The notes beneath the pieces were generated by a model. That model did no database searches, was not told the DNA's origin, and saw only the letters and a list, made by a program, of their open reading frames with translations. The translations under genes were made by a program, and so were the position numbers. Shown piece by piece: positions 15,815 to 23,967 of a DNA stretch of 64,000 nt. Within the stretch, counting starts at the first letter, position 1. Every line of letters begins with the position of its first letter. Origin of the DNA: DATEZO01 sp035255485 (GTDB taxonomy: Bacteria > Pseudomonadota > Gammaproteobacteria > Burkholderiales > Burkholderiaceae_D); contig DATEZO010000094.1 in NCBI GenBank assembly GCA_035255485.1, positions 1-64,000 on the forward strand. Direction: 5' to 3'.

Positions 15815-17239
15815 ATGTCTGAAAGTCTTACAACGGTCGCTTACCTTGGCGCGACGATTCTCTTCATCCTGAGCCTGGGCGGCCTGTCCAATCCGGAAAC
15901 TTCGCGGCGCGGCAATCTCTACGGCATGATCGGCATGGCCATCGCCGTGCTGGCAACCGTATTCGGCGCCCACGTGACTGCGGCCGGCCTTGGCTGGATC
16001 ATGGCGGCCATGGTGGTGGGCGCCGGCATCGGCCTGTATGCCGCCCGTACCGTGCAGATGACGCAGATGCCGGAACTGGTCGCGCTGATGCACAGCCTGG
16101 TCGGCCTGGCGGCGACGCTGGTCGGCTATGCCAACTACATCGATCCGGCGGCATCGGCCAGTCTGGGCGGCGCGGAAAAATCGATTCACGAAATGGAGAT
16201 CTATATCGGCATCCTGATCGGCGCCGTGACATTTTCCGGTTCACTGATCGCGTTCGGCAAGCTGTCGGGCCGGATCGGCGGCAAACCCTTGCTGTTGCCG
16301 GCGCGTCACTGGCTCAACCTGACCGGTCTGCTGATCGTGATCTGGTTCGGTGCGCAGTTCCTGCATGCGGAAACACCGTCTGCCGGTATGACGCCATTGA
16401 TCGTGATGACCGTGATCGCGCTGCTGTTCGGCATTCACATGGTGATGGCGATCGGCGGCGCCGATATGCCGGTGGTGGTGTCGATGCTGAACAGCTATTC
16501 GGGCTGGGCGGCAGCGGCTACCGGCTTCATGCTGTCGAACGACCTGCTGATCGTGACCGGCGCGCTGGTGGGTTCAAGCGGTGCGATCCTGTCCTACATC
16601 ATGTGTCGCGCGATGAACCGCAATTTCATCAGCGTGATCGCCGGCGGTTTCGGCACCGGCGGCGGCAAGCCGGCCGCATCGGCCGGCGCAGGCGCGGAAC
16701 CGGCAGGCGAAGTCGTATCGGTGACGGCTGCCGAGACCGCCGAATTGCTGCGCGAAGCCAAGAGCGTGATCATCGTGCCGGGCTACGGCATGGCGGTGGC
16801 GCAGGCGCAGCATACGGTCTATGAAATCACCAGGCACCTGCGCGAAAAGGGCGTGAATGTGCGCTTCGGCATCCACCCGGTGGCGGGCCGCATGCCGGGG
16901 CACATGAACGTGCTGCTGGCCGAGGCCAAGGTGCCTTACGATATCGTGATGGAAATGGACGAGTTGAACGAGGACTTCCCGAACACCGATGTTGCCATGG
17001 TGATCGGCGCCAACGACATCGTCAATCCGGCGGCCCAGGAAGATCCGAACAGCCCGATCGCCGGCATGCCGGTGCTGGAAGTATGGAAGGCCAAGACCTC
17101 GATCGTCATGAAGCGCAGCATGGCTTCGGGTTATGCGGGGGTTGACAATCCGCTGTTCTACAAGGACAACAACCGGATGCTGTTCGGCGATGCCAAGAAA
17201 ATGCTGGATGAGGTACTGGTGGTGTTGAAAACCGACTGA
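15815..17239 (+). CDS. pntB: NAD(P) transhydrogenase subunit beta
   Basis: A 474-residue beta subunit carrying the remaining membrane helices of the proton channel (about 5-265) and the soluble NADP(H)-binding domain III (about 300-474). The latter shows IIVPGYGMAVAQAQH, HPVAGRMPGHMNVLLAEA, VIGANDIVNPAA and KRSMASGYAG, all family hallmarks. It lies 10 bases after pntA with a shared transcript that ends at the hairpin at 17264-17291. Confidence 0.96.
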   Translation: MSESLTTVAYLGATILFILSLGGLSNPETSRRGNLYGMIGMAIAVLATVFGAHVTAAGLGWIMAAMVVGAGIGLYAARTVQMTQMPELVALMHSLVGLAATLVGYANYIDPAASASLGGAEKSIHEMEIYIGILIGAVTFSGSLIAFGKLSGRIGGKPLLLPARHWLNLTGLLIVIWFGAQFLHAETPSAGMTPLIVMTVIALLFGIHMVMAIGGADMPVVVSMLNSYSGWAAAATGFMLSNDLLIVTGALVGSSGAILSYIMCRAMNRNFISVIAGGFGTGGGKPAASAGAGAEPAGEVVSVTAAETAELLREAKSVIIVPGYGMAVAQAQHTVYEITRHLREKGVNVRFGIHPVAGRMPGHMNVLLAEAKVPYDIVMEMDELNEDFPNTDVAMVIGANDIVNPAAQEDPNSPIAGMPVLEVWKAKTSIVMKRSMASGYAGVDNPLFYKDNNRMLFGDAKKMLDEVLVVLKTD

Positions 17240-17263
17240 ACGCCAGTTTGATCCGACGCATGT

Positions 17264-17291
17264 AAAAAAGCCGCGCTCGCGCGGCTTTTTT
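17264..17291 (+). terminator. Intrinsic terminator of pntAB
   Basis: AAAAAAGCCGCGC and GCGCGGCTTTTTT form a perfect 13-bp stem with a 2-base apparent loop (four in practice), ending in six T. It is 24 bases after the pntB stop. Confidence 0.92.
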
Positions 17292-17368
17292 GACAGTTCA
17301 GTCCAGGCTGAAACATTCCATCCAGCGCGGCAGCCATAATCGGTTTTTTCAAGCAAGAGAGAAAACCG

Positions 17369-18403
17369 ATGATGGAACGCCGCGGATTTTTGCAGGCTGG
17401 AATGGTGCTGGCGATAGCGCCGATAGTCGAATTGGACGCGCGCGCCTCCGCCGCGCCGGCAGGTTTCGATATGAAACGCATTGCCGGTCCGCTGCCGGGG
17501 AAGCGGATCAACGTGATCCGCGCCATCCGCCGCAGCCGGCCCACGCAACCATCGCCCGTACTCTACGTTCACGGCGGCACTTTCGCGGCAGGCTTGGCCG
17601 TCGGCTGGCGCTTCGACGGACGTAGCTGGATGGATGATTTGGCCGATGCCGGCTTCGATGTGTGGGGTTTCGACTTCCTCGGCTTCGGCGGCTCGGACCG
17701 CTACGATGAGATGGCGCAGCCCGCTGCTGCCAGCAAAGCGTTAGGCCGCACACCGCTGGCCTGCCGGCAGATCGATACCGTGGCGCGGCACATCCTGGCC
17801 GTCACCGGCGCGCGCCGCGTGCATTTGGTGGCGCACTCATGGGGCACGCAGCCGGCTGCCAAGTTTGCGGGCGACGCCCCCGGACTGGTCGATCGGCTGG
17901 TGCTGTTTGGCGCCATCCTGGAGCGGCAGCCCGGTATCGCCGTAGTGGCCGATCCCGATACACTGCCCGGCTACACCACCATTACGGTGGATGCGCAATG
18001 GAAGCGCTTCACCGAAGATGTGCCGAAGGATCATCCACCGGTGCTGCTGGAGCGCCATTTCAAACCGTGGAGTGCGGCATACCTCGACACCGATCCCGCC
18101 AGCCGCAACCGTACGCCGCCCGCGGTGCAAACGCCGCTTGGGCCGGTAGCGGATTTCGCCGCTGCCTGGCGCGGCCATTTGTCGTACGATCCAGGCGCGG
18201 TGAAAGCACCGACTATGCTGGTGCGCGGCGAATGGGACAGCCTGTGCGACGATCGGGATGCCGCATGGTTCATGCACCGCTTCACGAATGCAGCCGGAAA
18301 GCGGGATGTCAAAATTCCTGCCGGTACCCATTTGGCGCACCTTGAGGAATCGCGCATCGATTTGTGGAGGACGACGCGCGAATTCCTCATCGATGCGCTG
18401 TGA
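17369..18403 (+). CDS. Alpha/beta hydrolase, exported type
   Basis: A 344-residue alpha/beta-fold hydrolase. The start MMERRGFLQAGMVLAIAP with ASAAPAGF looks like a signal peptide with cleavage near residue 29. The oxyanion region is YVHGGTFAAG. The nucleophile is the serine of VAHSWGTQ (GxSxG variant), the acid is probably D in RGEWDSLCD and the base H in GTHLAHLEES. Substrate is unknown. GAGAGAAAA precedes the ATG. It starts a same-strand group with an ABM-fold protein and two regulators, 80 bases after the pntAB terminator. Confidence 0.75.
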   Translation: MMERRGFLQAGMVLAIAPIVELDARASAAPAGFDMKRIAGPLPGKRINVIRAIRRSRPTQPSPVLYVHGGTFAAGLAVGWRFDGRSWMDDLADAGFDVWGFDFLGFGGSDRYDEMAQPAAASKALGRTPLACRQIDTVARHILAVTGARRVHLVAHSWGTQPAAKFAGDAPGLVDRLVLFGAILERQPGIAVVADPDTLPGYTTITVDAQWKRFTEDVPKDHPPVLLERHFKPWSAAYLDTDPASRNRTPPAVQTPLGPVADFAAAWRGHLSYDPGAVKAPTMLVRGEWDSLCDDRDAAWFMHRFTNAAGKRDVKIPAGTHLAHLEESRIDLWRTTREFLIDAL

Positions 18404-18426
18404 GCAACCCGTAACTTTAAACGTCT

Positions 18427-19086
18427 ATGTACAACGTCATATTCCAGGTACAGTCGAGCCTGTCCGGCCATCAAACCTACCTCGACACGGCAAAAATACT
18501 ACGCCCGCAGCTCGATGCCATCCACGGCTTTATCTCCGTTGAGCGCTTTCGAAGCCTGGAACGCGAACCGTGGATCCTGTCGCTGTCGAAATGGGCCGAC
18601 GAAGCGTCGCTCGTCAAATGGCGCACGATGCCGGCGCATTGCGACGCCCAGAAGCTCGGCCGCAACGGCGTGTTCGACGACTACCGCCTGCGCGTGGCGC
18701 AGGTCGTACTGCACGCGCGACCCGGCCAAGCGGAGTGGATACCCGAGCGCCGCACGCCGTACCGTATCGCCCAGGGTCCGGCACGCTTCGCGTCGGTGCT
18801 GGAGATTGGTGGCGCCGACCGTTCGGTATTACAATCGGATCGCCACGCTGTCGATAGCGAATGGTACGAAAGCCTGGCCACTCCGGGAAAATTCGTCTGG
18901 GTCATCGGCTGGCAGGACGAAACGGCGGCGCGGCGCTGGCATGTGGCGACCCGCGCCATGCTTGATACGATGCCGGACGCCGCATTTGAATTGAGCTTGG
19001 TTGAAGTGGAGCGCGATTACGGCCTGTATCCGAGGGACGAGGCGCCACAATTCTTTCCGCCGTCGGCCCGGCGGGAAATTCTCTAA
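18427..19086 (+). CDS. ABM-superfamily (dimeric alpha-beta barrel) protein
   Basis: A 219-residue protein resembling antibiotic-biosynthesis-monooxygenase-type ferredoxin-like folds, probably two such halves. The first half has MYNVIFQVQSSLSGHQTYL and FISVERFRSLEREPWILSLSKWADEASLVKWR; the second has FVWVIGWQDETAARRWH. Members act in small-molecule oxidation or heme degradation, but no catalytic set can be assigned. It lies 23 bases after the hydrolase and just before the ArsR-type regulator, so one small operon is likely. Confidence 0.6.
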   Translation: MYNVIFQVQSSLSGHQTYLDTAKILRPQLDAIHGFISVERFRSLEREPWILSLSKWADEASLVKWRTMPAHCDAQKLGRNGVFDDYRLRVAQVVLHARPGQAEWIPERRTPYRIAQGPARFASVLEIGGADRSVLQSDRHAVDSEWYESLATPGKFVWVIGWQDETAARRWHVATRAMLDTMPDAAFELSLVEVERDYGLYPRDEAPQFFPPSARREIL

Positions 19087-19097
19087 AGGAGCTGTTG

Positions 19098-19805
19098 GTG
19101 GGCGATACCTTTCCCGAATCGCTGTATGTAATCGGTCCCTTGATCGGCGAACCGTCGCGTCTGCGGATGCTGTGGGCGCTCCTGGATGGACGCTCGTATA
19201 CGGCGGGGGAACTGGCCGCCGCCGCGGCCATTTCGCCGGCATCGGCCAGCATGCACCTTGTCAAGCTGGCCGATGCAGGTCTGTTGCAGGTGGTTGCGCA
19301 AGGCCGGCACCGCTACTACCAGTTTTGTAATGAAAGGGTGGCGCACGCGGTGGAGGCTTTGGGGGCGGTTGAATACCGCTCGCGCTCCGCCGTCGCTCAT
19401 GGCGTACCGCGGCGGCTTCCCGCTGGAGCGGTCAGGCATGCGCGCGCCTGCTATGGACACCTGGCCGGCGAAATGGGTGTGGCAGTCTGGGAAACGATGA
19501 TGGAAAAAGCATGGATTGTGTCCGGTAGCGCCGGTTTCGCGCTCACGGAGGCGGGTACGTCGGCGCTGTGCCGGTTGGGGGTTGATGCGGCGGCACTGGC
19601 CGCGCCCGGCTGGCAGGTCAAGCCGTGCATGGACTGGACCGAGCGCACCTTCCATCTCGGCGGGGCACTGGGACGGCGCTTGCTGGATACCTGGATCGAG
19701 CGCGGCGACTTGCGGCGCAACGCGCGTTCGCGGGCGCTGGAGAAAAGCCCTGGGACAACCGTTGCAACCCTGCTTGCACGTGAATCTGCGAAGCAGGCAT
19801 GGTGA
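19098..19805 (+). CDS. ArsR/SmtB-type transcriptional regulator
   Basis: A 235-residue regulator. The N-terminal winged helix (about 10-90) has the ArsR-type LIGEPSRLRMLWALLDGRSYTAG start and SPASASMHLVKLADAGLLQV recognition helix, then GRHRYYQF. There is no obvious CxC metal site in the recognition helix, so it is not a classical metal sensor. A long C-terminal domain of unknown ligand follows. A GTG start at 19098 is chosen because AAAGGA lies seven bases upstream; TTG at 19095 is the alternative. It stops just before the AraC-type gene. Confidence 0.75.
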   Translation: MGDTFPESLYVIGPLIGEPSRLRMLWALLDGRSYTAGELAAAAAISPASASMHLVKLADAGLLQVVAQGRHRYYQFCNERVAHAVEALGAVEYRSRSAVAHGVPRRLPAGAVRHARACYGHLAGEMGVAVWETMMEKAWIVSGSAGFALTEAGTSALCRLGVDAAALAAPGWQVKPCMDWTERTFHLGGALGRRLLDTWIERGDLRRNARSRALEKSPGTTVATLLARESAKQAW

Positions 19806-19809
19806 GCGA

Positions 19810-20628
19810 ATGATGCGTGTCTTCGACCTTGCTCCTCATCCGTTGCTGCGCCCTTGCATCGATCGCTTCTGGGGCTGGGAATGCGGGCCGGCCGAGCAGG
19901 TGGCCTTGCCCGTTCTTCTGCCCGGCACCGGCGCCGAGATGTTCTTTCACCACGGCGCTCCGTTTCAACCCGCCGTGGAGACCGTCAATCCGGCCGTCCT
20001 GCAGCAAAGTCATCTCTTGTGCGTGCGCCGCCGGCCACTGCCGCTGGCCGCGCAGCGCGGGATCGGCTTTGTCGCCATCCGCTTCCGGGCAGGCAGGCTG
20101 GGCCGCCTGATGGCGATACCGGCGCGTGAGTGCCTCGATCTGCAATTGCCTGCCGAGGAACTGTGGGGGAATGCCGGACGCGAGCTGGCCGAGCGGGTGG
20201 CTGCCGCCCGCGATTTCCCCGGCCGCGTGGCACTGCTCGAAGATTTTTTGCTGCGGCGGCTGGAAAACGGTTGCCAGGACGCCCTGGTCGAGGCGGCGGT
20301 GGATCGCATTTACCGCAACCCGCAGGATGCGAATATCGCCTTGCTAGCCGACAGCCTGGGGATCGGGCGGCGCCAGTTGGAGCGCCGCTTCCTGCAACAG
20401 GAAGGGATTTCACCCGCCGAGTTCCGCCGCGTGACGCGTTTTCAGAAAGGGGTGCGGCGCCTGATGCTGGAGCCCTCGTTGCCAGTGCTGGATGCGGCGC
20501 TTGACCACGGTTATTACGATCAGGCCCATTTTTGCCGCGACTTCAAGTCCTTCTGCGGCAGATCGCCCGCGTGCCATCTGGCGACCGCTCGGCGCATGAC
20601 GCATTTTTACAATACACCGCGCGCCTGA
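19810..20628 (+). CDS. AraC-family transcriptional regulator
   Basis: A 272-residue regulator. The N-terminal part has LAPHPLLRPCIDRFWGWE and FVAIRFRAGRLGRL, the DUF6597-like sensor domain of many AraC proteins. The C-terminal AraC DNA-binding domain (about 165-262) has two helix-turn-helix units, with IALLADSLGIGRRQLERRFLQQ and LDAALDHGYYDQAHFCRDFKSF. The ATG lies 4 bases after the ArsR-type stop, so they are translated together. The ligand is unknown; targets probably include the neighbouring hydrolase or SRPBCC genes. Confidence 0.82.
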   Translation: MMRVFDLAPHPLLRPCIDRFWGWECGPAEQVALPVLLPGTGAEMFFHHGAPFQPAVETVNPAVLQQSHLLCVRRRPLPLAAQRGIGFVAIRFRAGRLGRLMAIPARECLDLQLPAEELWGNAGRELAERVAAARDFPGRVALLEDFLLRRLENGCQDALVEAAVDRIYRNPQDANIALLADSLGIGRRQLERRFLQQEGISPAEFRRVTRFQKGVRRLMLEPSLPVLDAALDHGYYDQAHFCRDFKSFCGRSPACHLATARRMTHFYNTPRA

Positions 20629-20675
20629 CGCGCGATCATCGGGCTTTTCACTCAACAATGAAAAGGCGCTACCCG

Positions 20676-21272
20676 ATGTCACTTCGATCCTCCCAACCGT
20701 GCGGCCAGCCCGTCGCCACCCCCAATACCGATGCCGTCTGCGGCACGGGCTGGCCGCGCCTGCTTGCCGGCATCGCCGCAACCGCGCTGATGGTGTCATC
20801 CGCCATTGCATCTCCACAGTCGACGCTTTCCTTGTCACGGTCCATCGATGTGGCGGCGCCAGCCGAAAAAGTCTGGGCCACGATCGGCAACTTTGGCGAC
20901 CTGAGCTACTTTTCCGCTGCGGTCGAGCGCACGGAAATCGTCAAAGGAGAAAATAACCGGATTGGTGCGCAGCGCCGCATCGTCATGAAAGACGGCGGCA
21001 TTATCCTGGAAACCCTGACCGCGCGCGGGGAAAATCCCTACAGCCTGTCTTACCGGATGGATGAGGGAAAGCTGCCGGTATCGGACTACCGCTCGACCAT
21101 CTCGGTGGTGTCGTCCGGCAAGGGTAGCAAGGTCACGTGGCACGGGGAATTCCTGCGCAAGGTTGCAATCGGCACACCTGACAGTCCGAATAGCGGCAAA
21201 GACGCGGTCGATGTCATGGCAGGCATCTATGAGGGTGGCCTGGCGGCGATCAAGCAAGCCGTGGAGCGGTAA
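20676..21272 (+). CDS. SRPBCC-family protein with signal sequence
   Basis: About 198 residues. A hydrophobic segment (LLAGIAATALMVSSAIAS) near residues 29-46 suggests export. The rest is a START/Bet v1-type (SRPBCC, polyketide cyclase-like) domain beginning LSRSIDVAAPAEKVWATIGNFGDLSYFSAAVERTE, the usual pattern for small hydrophobic ligand binding. The start at 20676 follows AAAAGG; ATG at 20658 is also possible. It follows the AraC gene and may be regulated by it. Function unknown. Confidence 0.68.
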   Translation: MSLRSSQPCGQPVATPNTDAVCGTGWPRLLAGIAATALMVSSAIASPQSTLSLSRSIDVAAPAEKVWATIGNFGDLSYFSAAVERTEIVKGENNRIGAQRRIVMKDGGIILETLTARGENPYSLSYRMDEGKLPVSDYRSTISVVSSGKGSKVTWHGEFLRKVAIGTPDSPNSGKDAVDVMAGIYEGGLAAIKQAVER

Positions 21273-21377
21273 ACGGTCGGCGAGTATCGGCGGGCGAATG
21301 CGCGATTTGAAATATGGCGTGACGACGATTCGCCCGAGATACCTGCCGCTAACCGTGCTGACGCCGAGTAAAAACAA

Positions 21378-22010
21378 TCACTTTCCCGAAGCAACCGCCA
21401 GCAACTCGCCAAACTCAGCGCAGAGCATCTTGCTTGCGTACCGCGAAAGCGCTTCCGGCTTGGTATATCCCCACGGCACGCCGACGAAATCCAATCCCAG
21501 TGCGTGTGCCGCTTCGGCATCGCGAATCTCGTCGCCGACGCATAGCACCTCGTTCGGCGCCACGCCGCAGCGCTGCAGCGCATGTCTGAATTTCGCCTGC
21601 TTGCCGAAGATCGAGGCGCCGCAGCCGTAGTGGCGAACCAAGGGCGCATTCTCGCTTCCGAGCACACGGACGACGTTGTCTCTGGAATTGGACGTCACCA
21701 CCGCGATATCGACGCCATGCGCCGTCAGCGCACGGAGCACGGCATCGACGCCGTCGAATAGACGTACCGCGTCGATCCGCTTTGCCATGGATTGCCGCAT
21801 GTAGGCGGTGACTACCGGCACCTTCCACAGCGGCAGCGCCAGGTGGGTCATCAACTGCCTGCCGCTGAAGCCGCGTACGTCGTCGAGCCGCGCCGGATCG
21901 ATCGGGTGGAAGCCGTACCTGGCTGCCGCCTCGTTGATCGCCCCCAGGAACCAGGAAAACGAGTCCGCCAGCGTTCCGTCAAAATCGAAAATCACCAGCT
22001 TGTACCGCAT
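21378..22010 (-). CDS. HAD-superfamily phosphatase
   Basis: A 210-residue HAD hydrolase of the phosphoglycolate-phosphatase-like group. Motif I is VIFDFDGTLADS with nucleophile D9 and acid D11, motif II is VVTSNS, the motif III lysine is in FGKQAKF, and motif IV is CVGDEIRDAEAA. A helical cap lies between about 20 and 85. GGAGACGGCC precedes the ATG; the reading extends upstream without homology. It is downstream of the GyrI-like gene on the same strand after 82 bases. Substrate unknown. Confidence 0.85.
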   Translation of the reverse strand: MRYKLVIFDFDGTLADSFSWFLGAINEAAARYGFHPIDPARLDDVRGFSGRQLMTHLALPLWKVPVVTAYMRQSMAKRIDAVRLFDGVDAVLRALTAHGVDIAVVTSNSRDNVVRVLGSENAPLVRHYGCGASIFGKQAKFRHALQRCGVAPNEVLCVGDEIRDAEAAHALGLDFVGVPWGYTKPEALSRYASKMLCAEFGELLAVASGK

Positions 22011-22092
22011 GGCCGTCTCCTTTTTTGCTGTAGCAGGCGATGGCGCGATCCCGTTCGGCGGGCAGCGTGCGCCCCGCCGTCGACGCATCCGG

Positions 22093-22563
22093 CTAGCGCG
22101 GGCACACAGGGATGCACAGTTCGCAGTAGAACTCCCCGGTCTTCGCATCGACGGAGAAATCTTCCGGATAATATTCAAACCAGGGGCGGGCATCGTGCTG
22201 CCAGTCGCTGGCTGGCAGCCATTCGCGGCACAACTGCATCCAGGCGTCGCCGATCGCGGCGGCAGCGCCTTTGAATTGCGCGACCGCATAGCGCCCGCCC
22301 GGCAGAACGGCGCGCATGGACGGCGCCTGCACATCAAGGTCGTCGGGTATCTCGACGCCCGCATCGTACCGGCATTGGTCCGGCGGCGTCGCGCTCGGGT
22401 CATCGTGACCGATGCCGTAGCACGGTCGGCCCGTCAGTCCATTTGCGGCCAGCCACGGGGAAAACGTCCCGCGCCAGAATGTGCCGATCGCCGGGCCATA
22501 AGGGCCGATATGACGTTGATAGGCGATGGTCACTCTCGGCAAATCGATGATGCGTACTTCCAC
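22093..22563 (-). CDS. GyrI-like small-molecule-binding protein
   Basis: A 156-residue protein with the GyrI/AraC effector-binding fold (SbmC family). VRIIDLPRVTIAYQRHIGPYGPAIGTFWR at the start is typical, followed by GRPCYGIGHDDPS and AVAQFKGAAAAIGDAW. It lacks a DNA-binding domain, so it is a stand-alone ligand-binding or hydrolytic member. A GTG start is used, with GGAGGAAG six bases upstream. It probably shares a transcript with the HAD gene downstream. Confidence 0.78.
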   Translation of the reverse strand: MEVRIIDLPRVTIAYQRHIGPYGPAIGTFWRGTFSPWLAANGLTGRPCYGIGHDDPSATPPDQCRYDAGVEIPDDLDVQAPSMRAVLPGGRYAVAQFKGAAAAIGDAWMQLCREWLPASDWQHDARPWFEYYPEDFSVDAKTGEFYCELCIPVCPR

Positions 22564-22633
22564 GTTACTTCCTCCATGTCGTTGTTAAACGCCGCCACGG
22601 TGGTCACGCCACCGGCAAGCGCCCAGATCGGAT

Positions 22634-23194
22634 TCAGAAATGATAGTGCAGATTGACGCTCAGCATCGAGGCCTCGGTCTTCTTCGAGACCATGCCATAG
22701 CGGTCCAGGTCGAGGCTTCCCACCAGGTTGGGCGTCAACGCATATTCGGCGCCGATGCTGCCCAGCGTCAGGTTCTTCTTGTTGCCCTTCAATTCGTCGA
22801 GCGCCGCGTTCGATCGGGAAGCGGTCGTGCGGCCGTAGGCGAGTGCCAGCTTGGCCGTCAGCGCAAAGCGATCATTCAGCGGCAGGCGTCCGGTACCGGC
22901 AACATAGAAGGCTTCCGCGCGGCCCTTGAACGTTCCGGCGGCGTAGGTGTTCTCGATCCTGCCGAGATTGGCGTAACCGACCTCGGCGCCCCAGTGCGGG
23001 GTGATGCGATAGCCGGCGTAGATCTTTTGCGCGGCAGCCCGCTTGTCGGTGTGATTGGCCGAGGTCGCCAGCGCGTCATAATCGCGGAAGCTGCCGCCGA
23101 GGCCGACACCGACATACGGCCCGACCGAGGCATCCGCGCAGGCGGCATTGGCGAGCATCAGTAGAATGACGGCCGGAATGGATTTGTTCAACAT
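22634..23194 (-). CDS. Small outer-membrane beta-barrel protein
   Basis: A 186-residue protein with a signal peptide (about 1-22, ending ANAACADA) and an eight-strand OmpA/OmpW-like barrel. It shows alternating strands such as GPYVGVGLGGSFRDYD and KIYAGYRITPHWGAEVGYANLG and ends in the terminal aromatic pattern LHYHF. The ATG at 23194 has GGAG nine bases upstream; an in-frame ATG at 23209 would add MEKRT. It is divergent from the two-component system and shares a promoter region with four direct repeats, so it is a likely target of that system. Confidence 0.82.
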   Translation of the reverse strand: MLNKSIPAVILLMLANAACADASVGPYVGVGLGGSFRDYDALATSANHTDKRAAAQKIYAGYRITPHWGAEVGYANLGRIENTYAAGTFKGRAEAFYVAGTGRLPLNDRFALTAKLALAYGRTTASRSNAALDELKGNKKNLTLGSIGAEYALTPNLVGSLDLDRYGMVSKKTEASMLSVNLHYHF

Positions 23195-23249
23195 GGTGCG
23201 TTTCTCCATAAACAGTCAAAAGCGACTGCGGGAATTGTCGGCGGCGCAT

Positions 23250-23288
23250 CTTAAGAAAATTTAAATGTGAGCTTAAGGTTTCCTTAAA
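23250..23288. promoter_or_regulatory. Tandem response-regulator operator (CTTAAG-like repeats)
   Basis: Four hexamers, CTTAAG (23250), TTTAAA (23260), CTTAAG (23272) and CTTAAA (23283), recur every 10-12 bases, about one helical turn. The last two with a 5-base spacer nearly match the PmrA/BasR and QseB box (YTTAAK-N5-YTTAAK). The array sits between the divergent barrel gene and the response regulator start at 23311, fitting autoregulation. Confidence 0.7.
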
Positions 23289-23310
23289 GCTCGGTTGCTA
23301 CACTTCTGCC

Positions 23311-23967
23311 ATGAACATCTGTTTGATCGAAGACGATTTGGCGCTCGGGCGCGCGTTGCAGTCGGCATTGCAGGATGCCGGCGAGGAGGTGCTGTGGGTA
23401 CGGCGCGCCGCAGATGCGCGGCATTGGGTCGGCGAGCAGCCGTTCGATGCGGTGCTGCTCGACCTCGGTCTGCCGGACGGCAGCGGGATCGACGTGCTGC
23501 GCGACTTGCGCAGTGACGGCCACACCGTGCCGATCCTGATCATCACCGCGCGCGACGGCCTCGACGACCGGCTGCGCGGGCTCGATACCGGCGCCGACGA
23601 TTACCTGGTCAAGCCGTTTGCGACCGCCGAGCTGCTCGCGCGCGTGCGCGCCGTGGTACGTCGTGCCCACGGCTGGAGCGACTCCGGCGAACCGGTGTGG
23701 AAACTCAAGGATCTTGTTCTCGACGACAAGCGCATGACACTTCTGCGCGGCGGCGTCGCGATCGCCCTGTCCAAATCGGAATTCGCGCTGCTGCATACCT
23801 TGATGCGGCAGCCGGGCATGGTGCTGACGCGGCGTACGCTGGAGGCGCGGGCGCTGCCCAACAGCGAAGGGCAATCGCTCGATGTGCACATGTCCAATTT
23901 ACGCAGGAAGATCGGGGACGGCTACATCCGCACCGTGCGGGGCGTCGGCTACGTGGCGGAAAAATGA
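23311..23967 (+). CDS. OmpR-family response regulator (QseB/PmrA-like)
   Basis: A 218-residue two-component regulator. The receiver domain (about 1-115) has EDD acidic residues at 7-9, phospho-acceptor D51 in VLLDLGLPDG, T in IITARD and K in YLVKPF. The C-terminal winged-helix domain (about 125-218) has LSKSEFALLHTLMRQPG, DVHMSNLRRKIGDGYIRTVRGVGY. It resembles QseB, BasR/PmrA and TctD. Its stop overlaps the kinase ATG (ATGA). Four CTTAAG-like repeats before the gene probably bind it. Confidence 0.92.
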   Translation: MNICLIEDDLALGRALQSALQDAGEEVLWVRRAADARHWVGEQPFDAVLLDLGLPDGSGIDVLRDLRSDGHTVPILIITARDGLDDRLRGLDTGADDYLVKPFATAELLARVRAVVRRAHGWSDSGEPVWKLKDLVLDDKRMTLLRGGVAIALSKSEFALLHTLMRQPGMVLTRRTLEARALPNSEGQSLDVHMSNLRRKIGDGYIRTVRGVGYVAEK

